From: Aquimonas sp041395245
GTDB lineage: Bacteria > Pseudomonadota > Gammaproteobacteria > Xanthomonadales > Xanthomonadaceae
Direction of reading: 5' to 3'
Assembly (NCBI GenBank): GCA_041395245.1
Contig: JAWLAY010000009.1
Location: forward strand, 1 to 64,000
DNA: 64,000 nucleotides
The first letter of the stretch is position 1, and each line of letters opens with the position of its first letter. Made by a program: the position numbers and the translations under genes. The notes under the pieces were generated by a model. It searched no databases and was not told the DNA's origin. It saw only the letters and a list, made by a program, of their open reading frames with translations. Shown one piece after another: positions 27,562 to 36,766 of this stretch.

Positions 27562-27888
27562 TTGGTTGCTCCAATGGAGGGGCTGAAACCGCCATCCTGC
27601 GACTTCAACCCGAATCTGGTCGGGATGCCGTCCCCGCCCTGGCATCGCCCAAGCGGTGGCGGACTAAACCTATCGCGCACCCGAGTCGCTGTCAACGAAA
27701 CATTTCGTAGTTATCGCACTTTGAGGCAGGCGAAGCCCACGCATGCAAATAACGAAAGTGTTCGTACGTTCTACTACGTTGACCGCATCCCGACAAGCCA
27801 TGCGGACCAGACCACTTGAGGAAAATGGCGTCGCGCTGCGGATCACTGCCAACGTGGGTCGAGAGGGCGCCGTTCCGCGGCGTCGGAC
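27562..27888. other. Non-coding spacer upstream of the paralogue pair
   Basis: I see no supported gene here. The spacer lies between the divergent exported-protein gene (start 27561) and the hairpin repeat that precedes the FAD-linked oxidase gene. It should hold promoters for the leftward genes, but no convincing -35/-10 pair was found. Confidence 0.5.
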
Positions 27889-27991
27889 TGGGAGCCTGTC
27901 GGACTTGAAGAATCGAAGCGAAAATTCGGCTGGGCAAGGACCGCCCAGATGAATTTGCAGCCGATTCCCTTTCACGTCCGACAGGCTCCTA
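27889..27991. repeat. Hairpin repeat element, copy 1 (103 bp)
   Basis: The left end TGGGAGCCTGTCGGAC and the right end GTCCGACAGGCTCCTA are inverted repeats over at least 14 bp. Inside, CTGGGC (27930-27935) pairs with GCCCAG (27943-27948), and ATTCGGCTG can alternatively pair with CAGCCGAT. The internal block TCGAAGCGAAAATTCGGCTG (from 27913) resembles TCGAGGCGAAAAGTCGACTG in copy 2 at 62364-62530. The right end stops 2 bp before the ATG of the oxidase gene. No transposase is present, so it is a non-autonomous or structural repeat. Confidence 0.7.
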
Positions 27992-27993
27992 GA

Positions 27994-29427
27994 ATGGTCG
28001 ACATGTCGAACCCGCTACCCACCGCCGTCGCGTGCGAGTTGCGCACCTGCCTTTCGCAACCTGAGCGACTATTGCTTGGCGCCGACGACTGCCTCGCCTA
28101 CAGTTACGACAACTCCAAGCGCAGCGTGCTTCCGCAGGCCGTCGCACTCTGTGTGCATGCCGATGAGGTCGCGGCGTTGTTGCGCGTCTGTCATGCGTGG
28201 CAAATCCCCGTCACGGCGCGCGGTCGCGGCACCAACACGACGGGTGCGAGCGTTCCGCTCGAAGGTGGCCTGGTGATATCGCTGGAGCGCATGCAGCGGA
28301 TTGTCGAAATCAACACGGCCGATCGCTATGCGGTGGTGGAACCCGGCGTGCTGAACGGCGACCTGCAGGCGGCACTCAAGCCTCTGGGCTTCTTTTGGCC
28401 ACCCGATCCCACCTCTGCTCCGTTCTCGAGCATCGGCGGCAATCTGGCCTGCAACGCGGGCGGTCCGCGCGCGGTGAAATACGGCGCCTGTCGCGACAAC
28501 ACCCTGGCCGTGCAAGCGGTCGATGGTCGCGGCGAGCCGTTTTCCTGCGGATCGCTGACCAGCAAGCATTCGGTCGGCTACGACCTGACCCGCTTTCTGG
28601 TCGGCTCCGAAGGCACGCTCGGCATCATCACCCAGGCCACCCTGAAACTGGTTCCACTGCCGGTTGCCAAGCGCGCTCTGCGCCTGCTGTACGCGCGCAT
28701 CGACGACGCCGCGGCAGCCGTCGCACGCATCATGGCGCAGCCGGTCACACCCTGTGCACTGGAGTTCATCGACCGCGAGGCGCTCGCCCTGGTGCGCGAA
28801 CGTGGCGTCGACCTGCCTGCTGGCGATGCGCTGCTGTTGGTCGAAGTCGATGCCGAAGCGAGCGCGCTTGACGCCGCCTGCAAGGCGGCACTGAACGCCG
28901 CCGAGGGGCTTGGCTTGGTCGATGTGCTGGTGGCCCACGACGCCACCCAAACCGAAACCCTCTGGGCCGCACGCAAGGCGCTGTCTCCCGCCTTGCGCCG
29001 TCTCGCGCCGAAGAAGATCAACGAAGACGTGGTGGTGCCCGTGTCACGACTGCCCGAGTTGATGGCAGGGGTCGATGCACTGGCAAGCGAATGGCGTATC
29101 CGCATCGTCAATTTCGGTCATGCCGGCAATGGCAACATCCACGTCAACCTGTTGATCGACCCGAGCGATCCCGTCGCCGCACACGCTGCCGAGCATTGCC
29201 TTGAAGCGCTGTTTGACCTCGTCATCCGCCTGCGTGGAACGCTTTCCGGCGAACACGGCATCGGCCTCGCCAAACGCGACTTCATGCCTCGCGCCACCGA
29301 TGCACACACGCTGGACCTGATGCGCGCAATCAAAGCCGTGTTCGACCCCAAGGGCATCCTCAATCCGGGGAAGCTGTTGCCTAAGCCGCTCGCACCCAGG
29401 GTCTATTCTGAGCTTGCGACATCATGA
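27994..29427 (+). CDS. FAD-linked oxidase, GlcD/D-2-hydroxyacid dehydrogenase type
   Basis: This 477-residue flavoprotein belongs to the family of glycolate oxidase subunit GlcD, D-lactate dehydrogenase and D-2-hydroxyglutarate dehydrogenase. It has the PCMH-type FAD domain (VTARGRGTNTTGASVPLEGG; SIGGNLACNAGGPRAVKYG; FLVGSEGTLGIITQATL) and the C-terminal cap with GHAGNGNIHVNLLID and LSGEHGIGLAKRDFM. The substrate cannot be assigned, and no glcE or glcF lies next to it. The start is either this ATG or one three codons later; neither has a clear ribosome site, probably because the repeat copy 1 abuts it. The stop overlaps the next gene as ATGA. Confidence 0.88.
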   Translation: MVDMSNPLPTAVACELRTCLSQPERLLLGADDCLAYSYDNSKRSVLPQAVALCVHADEVAALLRVCHAWQIPVTARGRGTNTTGASVPLEGGLVISLERMQRIVEINTADRYAVVEPGVLNGDLQAALKPLGFFWPPDPTSAPFSSIGGNLACNAGGPRAVKYGACRDNTLAVQAVDGRGEPFSCGSLTSKHSVGYDLTRFLVGSEGTLGIITQATLKLVPLPVAKRALRLLYARIDDAAAAVARIMAQPVTPCALEFIDREALALVRERGVDLPAGDALLLVEVDAEASALDAACKAALNAAEGLGLVDVLVAHDATQTETLWAARKALSPALRRLAPKKINEDVVVPVSRLPELMAGVDALASEWRIRIVNFGHAGNGNIHVNLLIDPSDPVAAHAAEHCLEALFDLVIRLRGTLSGEHGIGLAKRDFMPRATDAHTLDLMRAIKAVFDPKGILNPGKLLPKPLAPRVYSELATS

Positions 29428-30374
29428 CAACGACGAAGTCACCCTCAATCGAGCACCGGAAAATCCTGATCATCAAACATGGCGCGTTTGGCGATCTGAT
29501 TCAGGCGACCGGTGCACTGCGTGACTTGCATACTGCTCACCCCGATGACGAAAGGGTTCTACTGACCACTCCCGGCTACTCGCGAATGATGGCGCGCTGC
29601 CCCTACATTGATCGGATCATCATTGACAAGCGCGCGTCAGGATGGCGATTGCACCAACACTTCGCTCTCGCTAGAACCTTACGCAGCGAGAACTTCTGTC
29701 GCGTCTACGACCTGCAAAAGTCCTCCCGCACACGAATCTATCGGCGATGGTTGCTGCCGTCGGTTGATTGGTATGGCGACAAATCGGATAAACGGGGAGA
29801 AAGTCTGCGTGCCAGCTTCATACCGCAATTGATCAGTGCGGGCGTAAATCCGGCTCACTGCGACACTCCGAGTGTCGAGTGGATGGCGAACGACATGCGT
29901 CGATTTTTGCGCACCCAAGACATCCGTATACCGTTTGTCGTGTTGGTCGTGGGGTCAGCCAAACGCCATCCGCACAAGCGATGGCCGCATTTCGCTCAGC
30001 TCGCAACTCAACTCGGCGCGGATTACCAAGTGGTCACCGTTCCTGGGCCAGATGAAATGGATCTTGCAAGCACGCTCCCCGCCAAACTGCTCAAAAATAG
30101 CGATCGATGTCTTGATTGGTTTGAGTTGGCGGGCATCCTGAAGGAAGCCGCTTTCGTCGTTGGAAATGACACCGGTCCTAGTCACCTCGCTTCCGCACTG
30201 GGCTGCGCCGGTATCGCTCTGTTCGGTCGACACACACACTCTTCGAGAACTGGCATCGCAACCAGTCGGTTCCACGCCATCGATGCTCCTGATCTAGCCG
30301 CACTGAAAGCAGAGACCGTGATGGAACACATCCAGCGGTCAATACCGCTGTGGAATGCGAAATCAAGCGTATGA
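29424..30374 (+). CDS. Family 9 glycosyltransferase (heptosyltransferase-like)
   Basis: The 316-residue protein has the GT9 N-terminal motif ILIIKHGAFGDLIQATGALR and the C-terminal nucleotide-sugar motif VVGNDTGPSHLASALGCAGI, plus GSAKRHPHKRWPHFAQLA. This fits an ADP-heptose:LPS heptosyltransferase acting on the cytoplasmic face of the membrane, although the acceptor is unknown. It is coupled by ATGA overlaps to the oxidase upstream and the UDG-like gene downstream. Base composition looks lower in G+C than its neighbours. Confidence 0.87.
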   Translation: MTTTKSPSIEHRKILIIKHGAFGDLIQATGALRDLHTAHPDDERVLLTTPGYSRMMARCPYIDRIIIDKRASGWRLHQHFALARTLRSENFCRVYDLQKSSRTRIYRRWLLPSVDWYGDKSDKRGESLRASFIPQLISAGVNPAHCDTPSVEWMANDMRRFLRTQDIRIPFVVLVVGSAKRHPHKRWPHFAQLATQLGADYQVVTVPGPDEMDLASTLPAKLLKNSDRCLDWFELAGILKEAAFVVGNDTGPSHLASALGCAGIALFGRHTHSSRTGIATSRFHAIDAPDLAALKAETVMEHIQRSIPLWNAKSSV

Positions 30375-30967
30375 GTACCAGCTCCGTTGACGCACTGGAT
30401 TCACTGGTCAGACAAATCCATGCGTGCCGCCTCTGCGCCTCGCAGCTTCCCTGCGAGCCGCGCCCGGTGTTGCGTGCGGCATCGAGCGCGCGGCTGTTGA
30501 TCATCGGGCAGGCACCCGGCAGCAAGGTGCATGAAACCGGGATTCCCTGGAACGATGCCAGTGGCATCCGTCTGCGCGGGTGGTTGGGCCTGTCGCGCGA
30601 GCAGTTCTACGCGACCGAGGACGTCGCCATTGTTCCAATGGGGTTTTGCTATCCGGGCAAGGGCAAGGCAGGCGATCTGCCGCCGCGTCCGGAATGTGCG
30701 CCGACCTGGCATGCGTCGATCCTTGCGCAGCTACCGAACATCGAACTGACCCTGCTGATCGGCCACTACGCGCAACTCGGCTACCTCGGCACGCGACGTC
30801 GCGCCACGCTGACGGATACGGTGCGGCATTTCGCGGACTATTCGCCGCACTACGTTCCACTGCCGCATCCGAGTCCACGCAATCAACTCTGGCTGGCCAG
30901 CAATCCCTGGTTCGACGCGGAGGTCGTTCCGGCTTTGCGACAGCGGATTCGCGCCTTGCTGGGTTGA
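30371..30967 (+). CDS. Uracil-DNA glycosylase superfamily protein
   Basis: The 198-residue protein begins with MSTSSVDALDSLVRQIHACR and a CxxC pair (CRLC). The UDG-fold motif A-like GQAPGSKVHETGIPWNDASG and the C-terminal motif B-like LPHPSPRNQLW are clear. It resembles the uncharacterised YgiT/UDG-like family seen in proteobacteria rather than Ung; an N- or D-type catalytic water ligand cannot be fixed by eye. The ATG overlaps the upstream stop. Base excision activity is likely but unproven. Confidence 0.82.
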   Translation: MSTSSVDALDSLVRQIHACRLCASQLPCEPRPVLRAASSARLLIIGQAPGSKVHETGIPWNDASGIRLRGWLGLSREQFYATEDVAIVPMGFCYPGKGKAGDLPPRPECAPTWHASILAQLPNIELTLLIGHYAQLGYLGTRRRATLTDTVRHFADYSPHYVPLPHPSPRNQLWLASNPWFDAEVVPALRQRIRALLG

Positions 30968-30972
30968 CGCGC

Positions 30973-32616
30973 TCAGTCGGCAGTCGGGCCCGCCTGATTC
31001 ATATGCGCACGCAAGCGCGGCTGTGCCAGCCCCAGCAAGTGAAAGATCACGTTCTGCTCCATCACGCCGCGCACCGCTTCGGCACCGGGTCCGCGCGCAT
31101 ACACGCCGACGTCTTCACCGCCGTGGGTTTCCGAACCCAATGGCAGCATCGCCTCCTGCAGATAATCCGGTGAGGTGGTGTCGACCTCGCGCAAATCCGG
31201 GCGTCCGCGGGTCACCGGGCGTGATTGCGTCGACTCATGCAGGAAGCGCTTCGGTCCCTCGGGCTGCGTGTCGCTTTCACCCGCATAGCCGGGACCATTG
31301 GCATAGGCCAGGGTGGTGTAGGGCAAGCCCATCAGATCGGTGTCCAGGGTGCCGTGGGCGTCACTGACTTTGCCGAGAATCGGATTGCCACGCACGCTGT
31401 AGCCCGCAAAATTGAGCACGTGCGAATGATCCGCCGTCACCAGGATCAGGGTGTCCTCGGCCGAGCTGTGATCAACTGCGACCTGCACGGCATCCGACAA
31501 GGCGACTGTATCCGTCAGGGCGCGATAGGCGTTGCCCGCGTGATGGGCGTGATCGATCCGGCCTGCTTCGACAATCAGCACGTAGCCCTTGGGCTCGCGC
31601 TGCAAACGAGTAATGGCGGCCTGCACCATCTCTGCCAGCGTCGGCTCTCCCGCGGCGTCCGCAGGCCGGTCATGCGAATACTGCATGTGCCCCGGCTGGA
31701 ACAATCCGAACACTCGATCCAGCGTGCCGAAGTCCAGCGCCAGGAACTGTGCGTCGTTCCAGACAAACGCGCCGGACGGATTGGCGGCTTGCCACTCGGC
31801 GATGAGGTCGCGGCCATCGATTCGACTGCCGTGCACGTCCGGGTATTCCGGGTCCGTAGCGGAGGCGGGCAGGAACATCTGCCGCCCGCCGCCCAGTACC
31901 ACCTCGATCCCGTCGCCTTCGTCGAACTCGATCAGTTGCCGCGCGATGTCGTGACAACCGGCGGCACGCGCCTCTGGCGGCATCAGACCATCGGTCTCCC
32001 AATCGCGATCCACCGCGTGGGCATAGCTGGATGCGGGCGTCGCATGGGTCACCCGCGTGGTCGTGACCACACCGGTCGCCAGGCCATTTTCTTCGGCGAG
32101 ATGCAGCAGGCTGGGCAAGCGGGCGGCAGCGGTACCGCGACAGTCGCCGCGCAATGCCGAACTGTCGATGCCGATGACGCCCGCACGGGTTTTTACGCCG
32201 GTGATCATCGCGGTCATGGTGCCCGCCGAATCCGGCGTCTGCAGATCCACGTTGTAGGTCTTGCTGTAGCCGGTGAACGGGAAGCGCTCGAAGCTGAGCA
32301 GGTTTTCCTCGCCCGTGTGGCCCTGAGCCTGTCCGGCAAAGATGCGCGCGGCAGCGACCGTGGTCGGCCCCATGCCATCGCCCACGAACAGGATCAGGTT
32401 GCGGGCATCGTGCTGCCCGGCGCCGCGCTCCCGCGCGACCCGCGCACCGGCATCAAACCACTCGCGGGGACTTTCATGGTGCGGCGGCGATTCCGGCCAT
32501 TGCTCGCGGATCACCACGCGATCCGGCGATCGGACCTCAACCGGCGCACTGGCGCACCCGGCAACCACCACCATCGCACCAACGAACCCCGTGCGCCACC
32601 TGCCCTGCCTGCCCAT
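30973..32616 (-). CDS. Alkaline phosphatase, lipoprotein form
   Basis: The 547-residue PhoA-type phosphatase has a lipoprotein leader: MGRQGRWRTGFVGAMVVVAG with Cys next (VVAGC). Metal and catalytic residues are visible: Asp in LFVGDGMGP, the nucleophile serine in QTPDSAGTMTAMITG, EAGRIDHAHHAG, TADHSHV and ETHGGEDVGVY. It is thus an envelope-anchored phosphomonoesterase. GGTGGAG precedes the chosen start. It converges with the UDG-like gene, with 5 bp between stops. No pho box was identified. Confidence 0.92.
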   Translation of the reverse strand: MGRQGRWRTGFVGAMVVVAGCASAPVEVRSPDRVVIREQWPESPPHHESPREWFDAGARVARERGAGQHDARNLILFVGDGMGPTTVAAARIFAGQAQGHTGEENLLSFERFPFTGYSKTYNVDLQTPDSAGTMTAMITGVKTRAGVIGIDSSALRGDCRGTAAARLPSLLHLAEENGLATGVVTTTRVTHATPASSYAHAVDRDWETDGLMPPEARAAGCHDIARQLIEFDEGDGIEVVLGGGRQMFLPASATDPEYPDVHGSRIDGRDLIAEWQAANPSGAFVWNDAQFLALDFGTLDRVFGLFQPGHMQYSHDRPADAAGEPTLAEMVQAAITRLQREPKGYVLIVEAGRIDHAHHAGNAYRALTDTVALSDAVQVAVDHSSAEDTLILVTADHSHVLNFAGYSVRGNPILGKVSDAHGTLDTDLMGLPYTTLAYANGPGYAGESDTQPEGPKRFLHESTQSRPVTRGRPDLREVDTTSPDYLQEAMLPLGSETHGGEDVGVYARGPGAEAVRGVMEQNVIFHLLGLAQPRLRAHMNQAGPTAD

Positions 32617-32676
32617 CTGCACCACTCCACCCGGAATCACCCGGTGAGGATAATCCCGCCACGTGATGCGCGCATG

Positions 32677-34017
32677 TCAGCGGTTGCGCTCACGAACGAA
32701 GGCTTCGAACTCGGCCAAAGGCAGCGGACGACTGAACAGATAACCCTGAAACCGGCTACAACCGTTGTCGATCAGAAACTCCCGCTGCGCCTCGGTTTCG
32801 ACGCCTTCGGCGATCACTTGCAGACCGAGACTTTGGCCTAGCGTGATGACCATCCGTACGATGGTCGCATCGTTCGGGTCGCTCAGCACATCCCGCACGA
32901 AGGTCTGATCGATCTTCAGCTCATCCAGCGGCAGGCGGCGCAGGTAGTTGAGCGACGAATAGCCCGTACCGAAATCATCCAGTGACAGACCGATACCCCG
33001 GTCCTTGAGTGCAGCCAAGGTGGCAATCACGTCGTCGAGTTTGTCGACCAGCACACTTTCGGTGAGCTCCAGGGTGAGATGGCCTGCCGGTGCTCCGCTG
33101 GACTGCAGCGTCCCCAGTGCGTCGCTGACGAAGTCGGGGTGGCGAAACTCGCGTGCGCTGACGTTGACCGCCAGTTTGAGCGAAGCCAGTAACGGCTCGG
33201 TCTGCCAGCTCACCAATTGCGCACAGGCCTGACGCAGCACCCAGGCACCAATCTCGCGGATGCTGCCATTCGCCTCCGCCTGCGGAATGAACTCGGAGGG
33301 CGCAATCCAGCCACGCTCGGGATGACGCCAGCGCAGCAGTGCTTCCGCACCGATCACCCGTCCATCGGCCTGCAGTTGCGGTTGGAAGAACAACAGGAAC
33401 TGCGATTCGCGCAAGGCCTGCTGCAAGGCCTGTTCGGTCTCGTCGCGTTCGGCAAAATCGATCTGCAGCAGCACCAATACGCCGTACAGCAGAACAATGG
33501 CCGCCGCGTTGTTGATCCAGCCACCGACGGCGCGTACCTCATCGCCCAGCGACATCAGGCTGTGCACCCCGAACTGGGTACTTGCCATGACCAGATACGT
33601 CGCAAAACAAAGCGCTGGCAGCCCATGCCGCCAAACCACTGATTCGCCGCGGAATATCAGTGTGGACACGACACCCAACGACAAAAGATAGACATGGACG
33701 GAGCGCGGCGCAGCCGCCGACGGAACATCGGCGAACAACGCCAGTACGACCAGCACGACCCACAGACCGATGATCAGCAACAGTCCTGCACTGAGATAGC
33801 TTTCGATGCGAACGCGCTGCATGACGACCAATGCCAGCGCGGCCATCAACCCATCCAGCGCCACCAGCACCCAATGCTGGCGCAATGCGAAGAAGCCACC
33901 CCAGATCAGTGCCATCGCCAGCAAGGCGCCCGCGCCCGCCCACAGCATCAGCCGCACACGTCGCCGGTGCGAGCTCGACATCGTGTCGGTACCACGAAAG
34001 CGCATCTCGAACGACAT
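32677..34017 (-). CDS. Membrane EAL-domain cyclic-di-GMP phosphodiesterase
   Basis: The 446-residue protein has about six membrane helices in its first 195 residues and then a complete EAL domain, with no GGDEF. The catalytic signatures are all present: AEALLRWRHPERG, NVSAREF, LELTESV, LSLDDFGTGYSSL, LKIDQTFVRD and IAEGVETEAQ. It should therefore hydrolyse c-di-GMP. The membrane part resembles a 7TM-like sensor without a recognisable ligand site. The start is uncertain: in-frame ATGs exist at 34005 and 33981. Confidence 0.9.
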   Translation of the reverse strand: MSFEMRFRGTDTMSSSHRRRVRLMLWAGAGALLAMALIWGGFFALRQHWVLVALDGLMAALALVVMQRVRIESYLSAGLLLIIGLWVVLVVLALFADVPSAAAPRSVHVYLLSLGVVSTLIFRGESVVWRHGLPALCFATYLVMASTQFGVHSLMSLGDEVRAVGGWINNAAAIVLLYGVLVLLQIDFAERDETEQALQQALRESQFLLFFQPQLQADGRVIGAEALLRWRHPERGWIAPSEFIPQAEANGSIREIGAWVLRQACAQLVSWQTEPLLASLKLAVNVSAREFRHPDFVSDALGTLQSSGAPAGHLTLELTESVLVDKLDDVIATLAALKDRGIGLSLDDFGTGYSSLNYLRRLPLDELKIDQTFVRDVLSDPNDATIVRMVITLGQSLGLQVIAEGVETEAQREFLIDNGCSRFQGYLFSRPLPLAEFEAFVRERNR

Positions 34018-34129
34018 GGACGGATTCGGCTCCTCACCTCTCTGACACCACGCACGATAGCGCAGCGCGCAGCGAGAAGTGGCGCACGACGCTATCATTC
34101 GGTGCTTTCACTTGCGCTGCGAGCCCGCC

Positions 34130-34381
34130 ATGACCGACATCCTGCCCGACCGTCTCAGTACCGATCCGCGCAGCAAGTTCTACAACGCCGAACTGCTGCA
34201 GCGCGGCATCGGCATCCGCTTTCGCGGCGAAGAAAGGACCAATGTCGAGGAATACTGCATCAGCGAGGGCTGGGTCAGGCTTCCGGTCGGCAAGACGCTG
34301 GACCGGCGCGGCCAGCCCATGACCTTGAAGGTCAATGGCGAAGTCGTTGCCTATTTTCTGGATGCGGGGTCGGCGGACTGA
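34130..34381 (+). CDS. DUF3297 family small protein
   Basis: The 83-residue product reads MTDILPDRLSTDPRSKFYNA then GIGIRFRGEERTNVEEYCIS and EGWVRLPVGKTLDRRGQPMT, which matches the conserved DUF3297 family of small cytosolic proteins. The family has no known function. It is transcribed away from the EAL gene. Confidence 0.9.
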   Translation: MTDILPDRLSTDPRSKFYNAELLQRGIGIRFRGEERTNVEEYCISEGWVRLPVGKTLDRRGQPMTLKVNGEVVAYFLDAGSAD

Positions 34382-34416
34382 TCACAGCGAACTCGCCGCG
34401 AGCGCCAGCACGTCAG

Positions 34417-36636
34417 CTACAGGCGGAAGCGCCCCACCTCGCTCGCCAGCGCCGTTGCCTGTTCTTCGAGTGAACGTGCGGCGGCAGACGCCTCCTCCAC
34501 CAAGGCGGCATTCTGCTGGGTCGCCTGATCCAGATGCATGACCGTGTTGTTGACCTGCACGATGCCGGCAGCCTGCTCGCGGGTGGCTGACGAGATGTCA
34601 CCCATGATCGAGCTGACGCGGTCCACGCTGCTCAGGATGCCCGCCATCGTGCGACCGGTTTCGTCGACAACTTCGGCACCGCGATGCGCGCGCTCGACCG
34701 ATTCGGCAATCAGATGTTTGATCTCGCGCGCGGCGGTTGCCGAGCGCTGCGCCAGCGAGCGAACTTCGGCGGCGACCACCGCGAAGCCCCGTCCCTGTTC
34801 ACCCGCGCGGGCCGCTTCCACGGCCGCATTCAAGGCCAGGATATTGGTCTGGAAGGCGATGCCATCGATCACCCCGATGATGTCTTCGATCCGTCGCGAT
34901 GAGGCATCGATTTCGCCCATGGTGGTCACTACTTGCTGCACCAGGGTTTCACCCTTCTGCACGACTGCCGCCGCGTTTTGCGCCAACTGGTTCGCCTCAC
35001 CGGCATGCTCGGTGTTGTGCTGTACGGTTGCAGTCAGTTCCTCCATGCTGCTGGCGGTTTCTTCCAGCTCGGCGGCCTGTTGCTCGGTGCGATTGGCGAG
35101 ATCGGTATTGCCTGCGGATATTTCCCGCGCCGCCACGTGAATCGATTCCACCGCCGTCTTGATGACGCCCATCATCCCGGCAAGTTGCTCGACGGTCGCA
35201 TTGGTGGCCGCCTTGATTTCTCCGAAGCGCCCATGCAGATCGGCATCAATGCGGTGCGTGAGGTCGCCCTTGGCCAACGCGGTCAATACCTCGGTAACCG
35301 CACTCAAACTGCGCTCGGTGGTGTCCAGCAGTTCGTTCAGTCCCGTGCCGAGAGTCACCACGAACTGGTTTTTGCCCACGGTATCGACCCGCGCACTGAA
35401 GTCGCCTCTGCCCGCCGCCTGCACGAGATCCGAGACCATCCGTTCCACCGCCACATCGTCGGTACGGTCGCGCCATTCGGTCACCAAACCGATGCGTTCG
35501 TGCCCCTCATCGAGCACCGGATTAACCACCAGATCGATGGTCCGCCCTCCCACATGCAGCACCGTCTTGTGGGTGCGATCAAGGGTTGCCAGCAATTTGC
35601 GCTGATGCTCGGGATGGCGATGGAAATGATCGATGTTCTTGCCCAGTACGTGGTCGGCCTCGAAATGCGGCATTTCCTTGCGCAAGTCGGCCTCGGCATG
35701 TTTCAGCATGCGCTGGATCGCCGGATTGGCGTAGACGATATTCAAGTCATGATCGGTGACCATCACATTGGTCGCCGCCACATCCAGGGCCTGCTTGATG
35801 CGCAGCGAACTCTCGGCGATGCGCTTGTGTTCCTGCACCTCGAAACCGAGACGGATCTGCATCGATTTCAGGCCCAGCAAGACCGCGCCGACTTCGTCAT
35901 TGCGATCAATCGAAATGGCTTGCTGGTAATCTCCACTGGCAATCGCGTGGAACTGTCGCTCGGCGTCCTTCAGCCGTGATCCGATGTCATTGGCAAGCCA
36001 CCAGGCGCTGTAGAACGACGCCGCCATACCCGCCACGAAGACCGTCCAGCGCGTGCTGGCAGCCAGTTCCGCCTGGCTCATCCACATCATGCACAGGGCG
36101 AACACGCCGACCGCCGCAGCCGACATCAGCAGGCGCTGCATCAGACTCATGCGCCACAGCGGGTTGTAGCGGAGGTTCATGCCAAGCCGCTTTACCGTGC
36201 CCTGTCGGACCACCAGGCCCATTGCACGGCCAGCGCGAATCGCGGCGTAGTGACGCTCCGCTTCGGCAATCCGTTCGCGGCTCGCCTTGCGCCGCACCGA
36301 CATGTAGCCGGTCACCGTTCCGGCTTCGAACATGGGCGTGGCATGCGCTTCCACCCAGTAGTGATCACCGTTCTTGCAGCGGTTCTTGACCATGCCGACC
36401 CAAGGACGCCCCGCCTTCAGGGTTGCCCACATGTCCGCGAACGCTGCTTCGGGCATGTCCGGGTGGCGAATGAGGTTGTGTGGCTGACCGATCAATTCCG
36501 CTTCAGTGAAGCCACTGATCAACAGAAAGTCGCGATTTATGTAGCGGATGACGCCCTTGGTATCCGTGCGGGAGACGATGGTCTGACCATCCTCCAACTG
36601 GATTTCCTTGCCACTTACCGGCTGGTTGTTGCGCAC
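34417..36636 (-). CDS. PAS-containing methyl-accepting chemotaxis receptor, Aer-like
   Basis: The 739-residue protein has an N-terminal PAS domain (residues about 20-120; RYINRDFLLISGFTEAELIG, NLIRHPDMPEAAFADMW) like that of Aer. Two membrane helices (about 165-210), a HAMP-like region, a second PAS (VMVTDHDLNIVYANPAIQRM) and a long signalling hairpin follow, the latter with tip EDIIGVIDGIAFQTNILALN and AAVEAARAGEQGRGFAVVAA. It probably senses redox or energy state. The C-terminus (VGRFRL) lacks the NWETF-type CheR/CheB tether. The start is GTG, with AGGAGG 8 bases upstream. cheW lies directly upstream. Confidence 0.93.
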   Translation of the reverse strand: MRNNQPVSGKEIQLEDGQTIVSRTDTKGVIRYINRDFLLISGFTEAELIGQPHNLIRHPDMPEAAFADMWATLKAGRPWVGMVKNRCKNGDHYWVEAHATPMFEAGTVTGYMSVRRKASRERIAEAERHYAAIRAGRAMGLVVRQGTVKRLGMNLRYNPLWRMSLMQRLLMSAAAVGVFALCMMWMSQAELAASTRWTVFVAGMAASFYSAWWLANDIGSRLKDAERQFHAIASGDYQQAISIDRNDEVGAVLLGLKSMQIRLGFEVQEHKRIAESSLRIKQALDVAATNVMVTDHDLNIVYANPAIQRMLKHAEADLRKEMPHFEADHVLGKNIDHFHRHPEHQRKLLATLDRTHKTVLHVGGRTIDLVVNPVLDEGHERIGLVTEWRDRTDDVAVERMVSDLVQAAGRGDFSARVDTVGKNQFVVTLGTGLNELLDTTERSLSAVTEVLTALAKGDLTHRIDADLHGRFGEIKAATNATVEQLAGMMGVIKTAVESIHVAAREISAGNTDLANRTEQQAAELEETASSMEELTATVQHNTEHAGEANQLAQNAAAVVQKGETLVQQVVTTMGEIDASSRRIEDIIGVIDGIAFQTNILALNAAVEAARAGEQGRGFAVVAAEVRSLAQRSATAAREIKHLIAESVERAHRGAEVVDETGRTMAGILSSVDRVSSIMGDISSATREQAAGIVQVNNTVMHLDQATQQNAALVEEASAAARSLEEQATALASEVGRFRL

Positions 36637-36766
36637 GCCGCTATCCTCCTGGTCAGCATCGCCTTCCCTGTGAAGATTGATCTGGCGCTTCGTTCTGGCC
36701 GACCGCTCTCAAAGCGCCCATCAACAGCGCCGTCGCCGAAAAACGGACGTTCCCCATCCCAATGTG

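Noticed and set aside
31225..32841. Long open frame antisense to the alkaline phosphatase
   Set aside because: It has no recognisable motif and spans two genes of the opposite strand.
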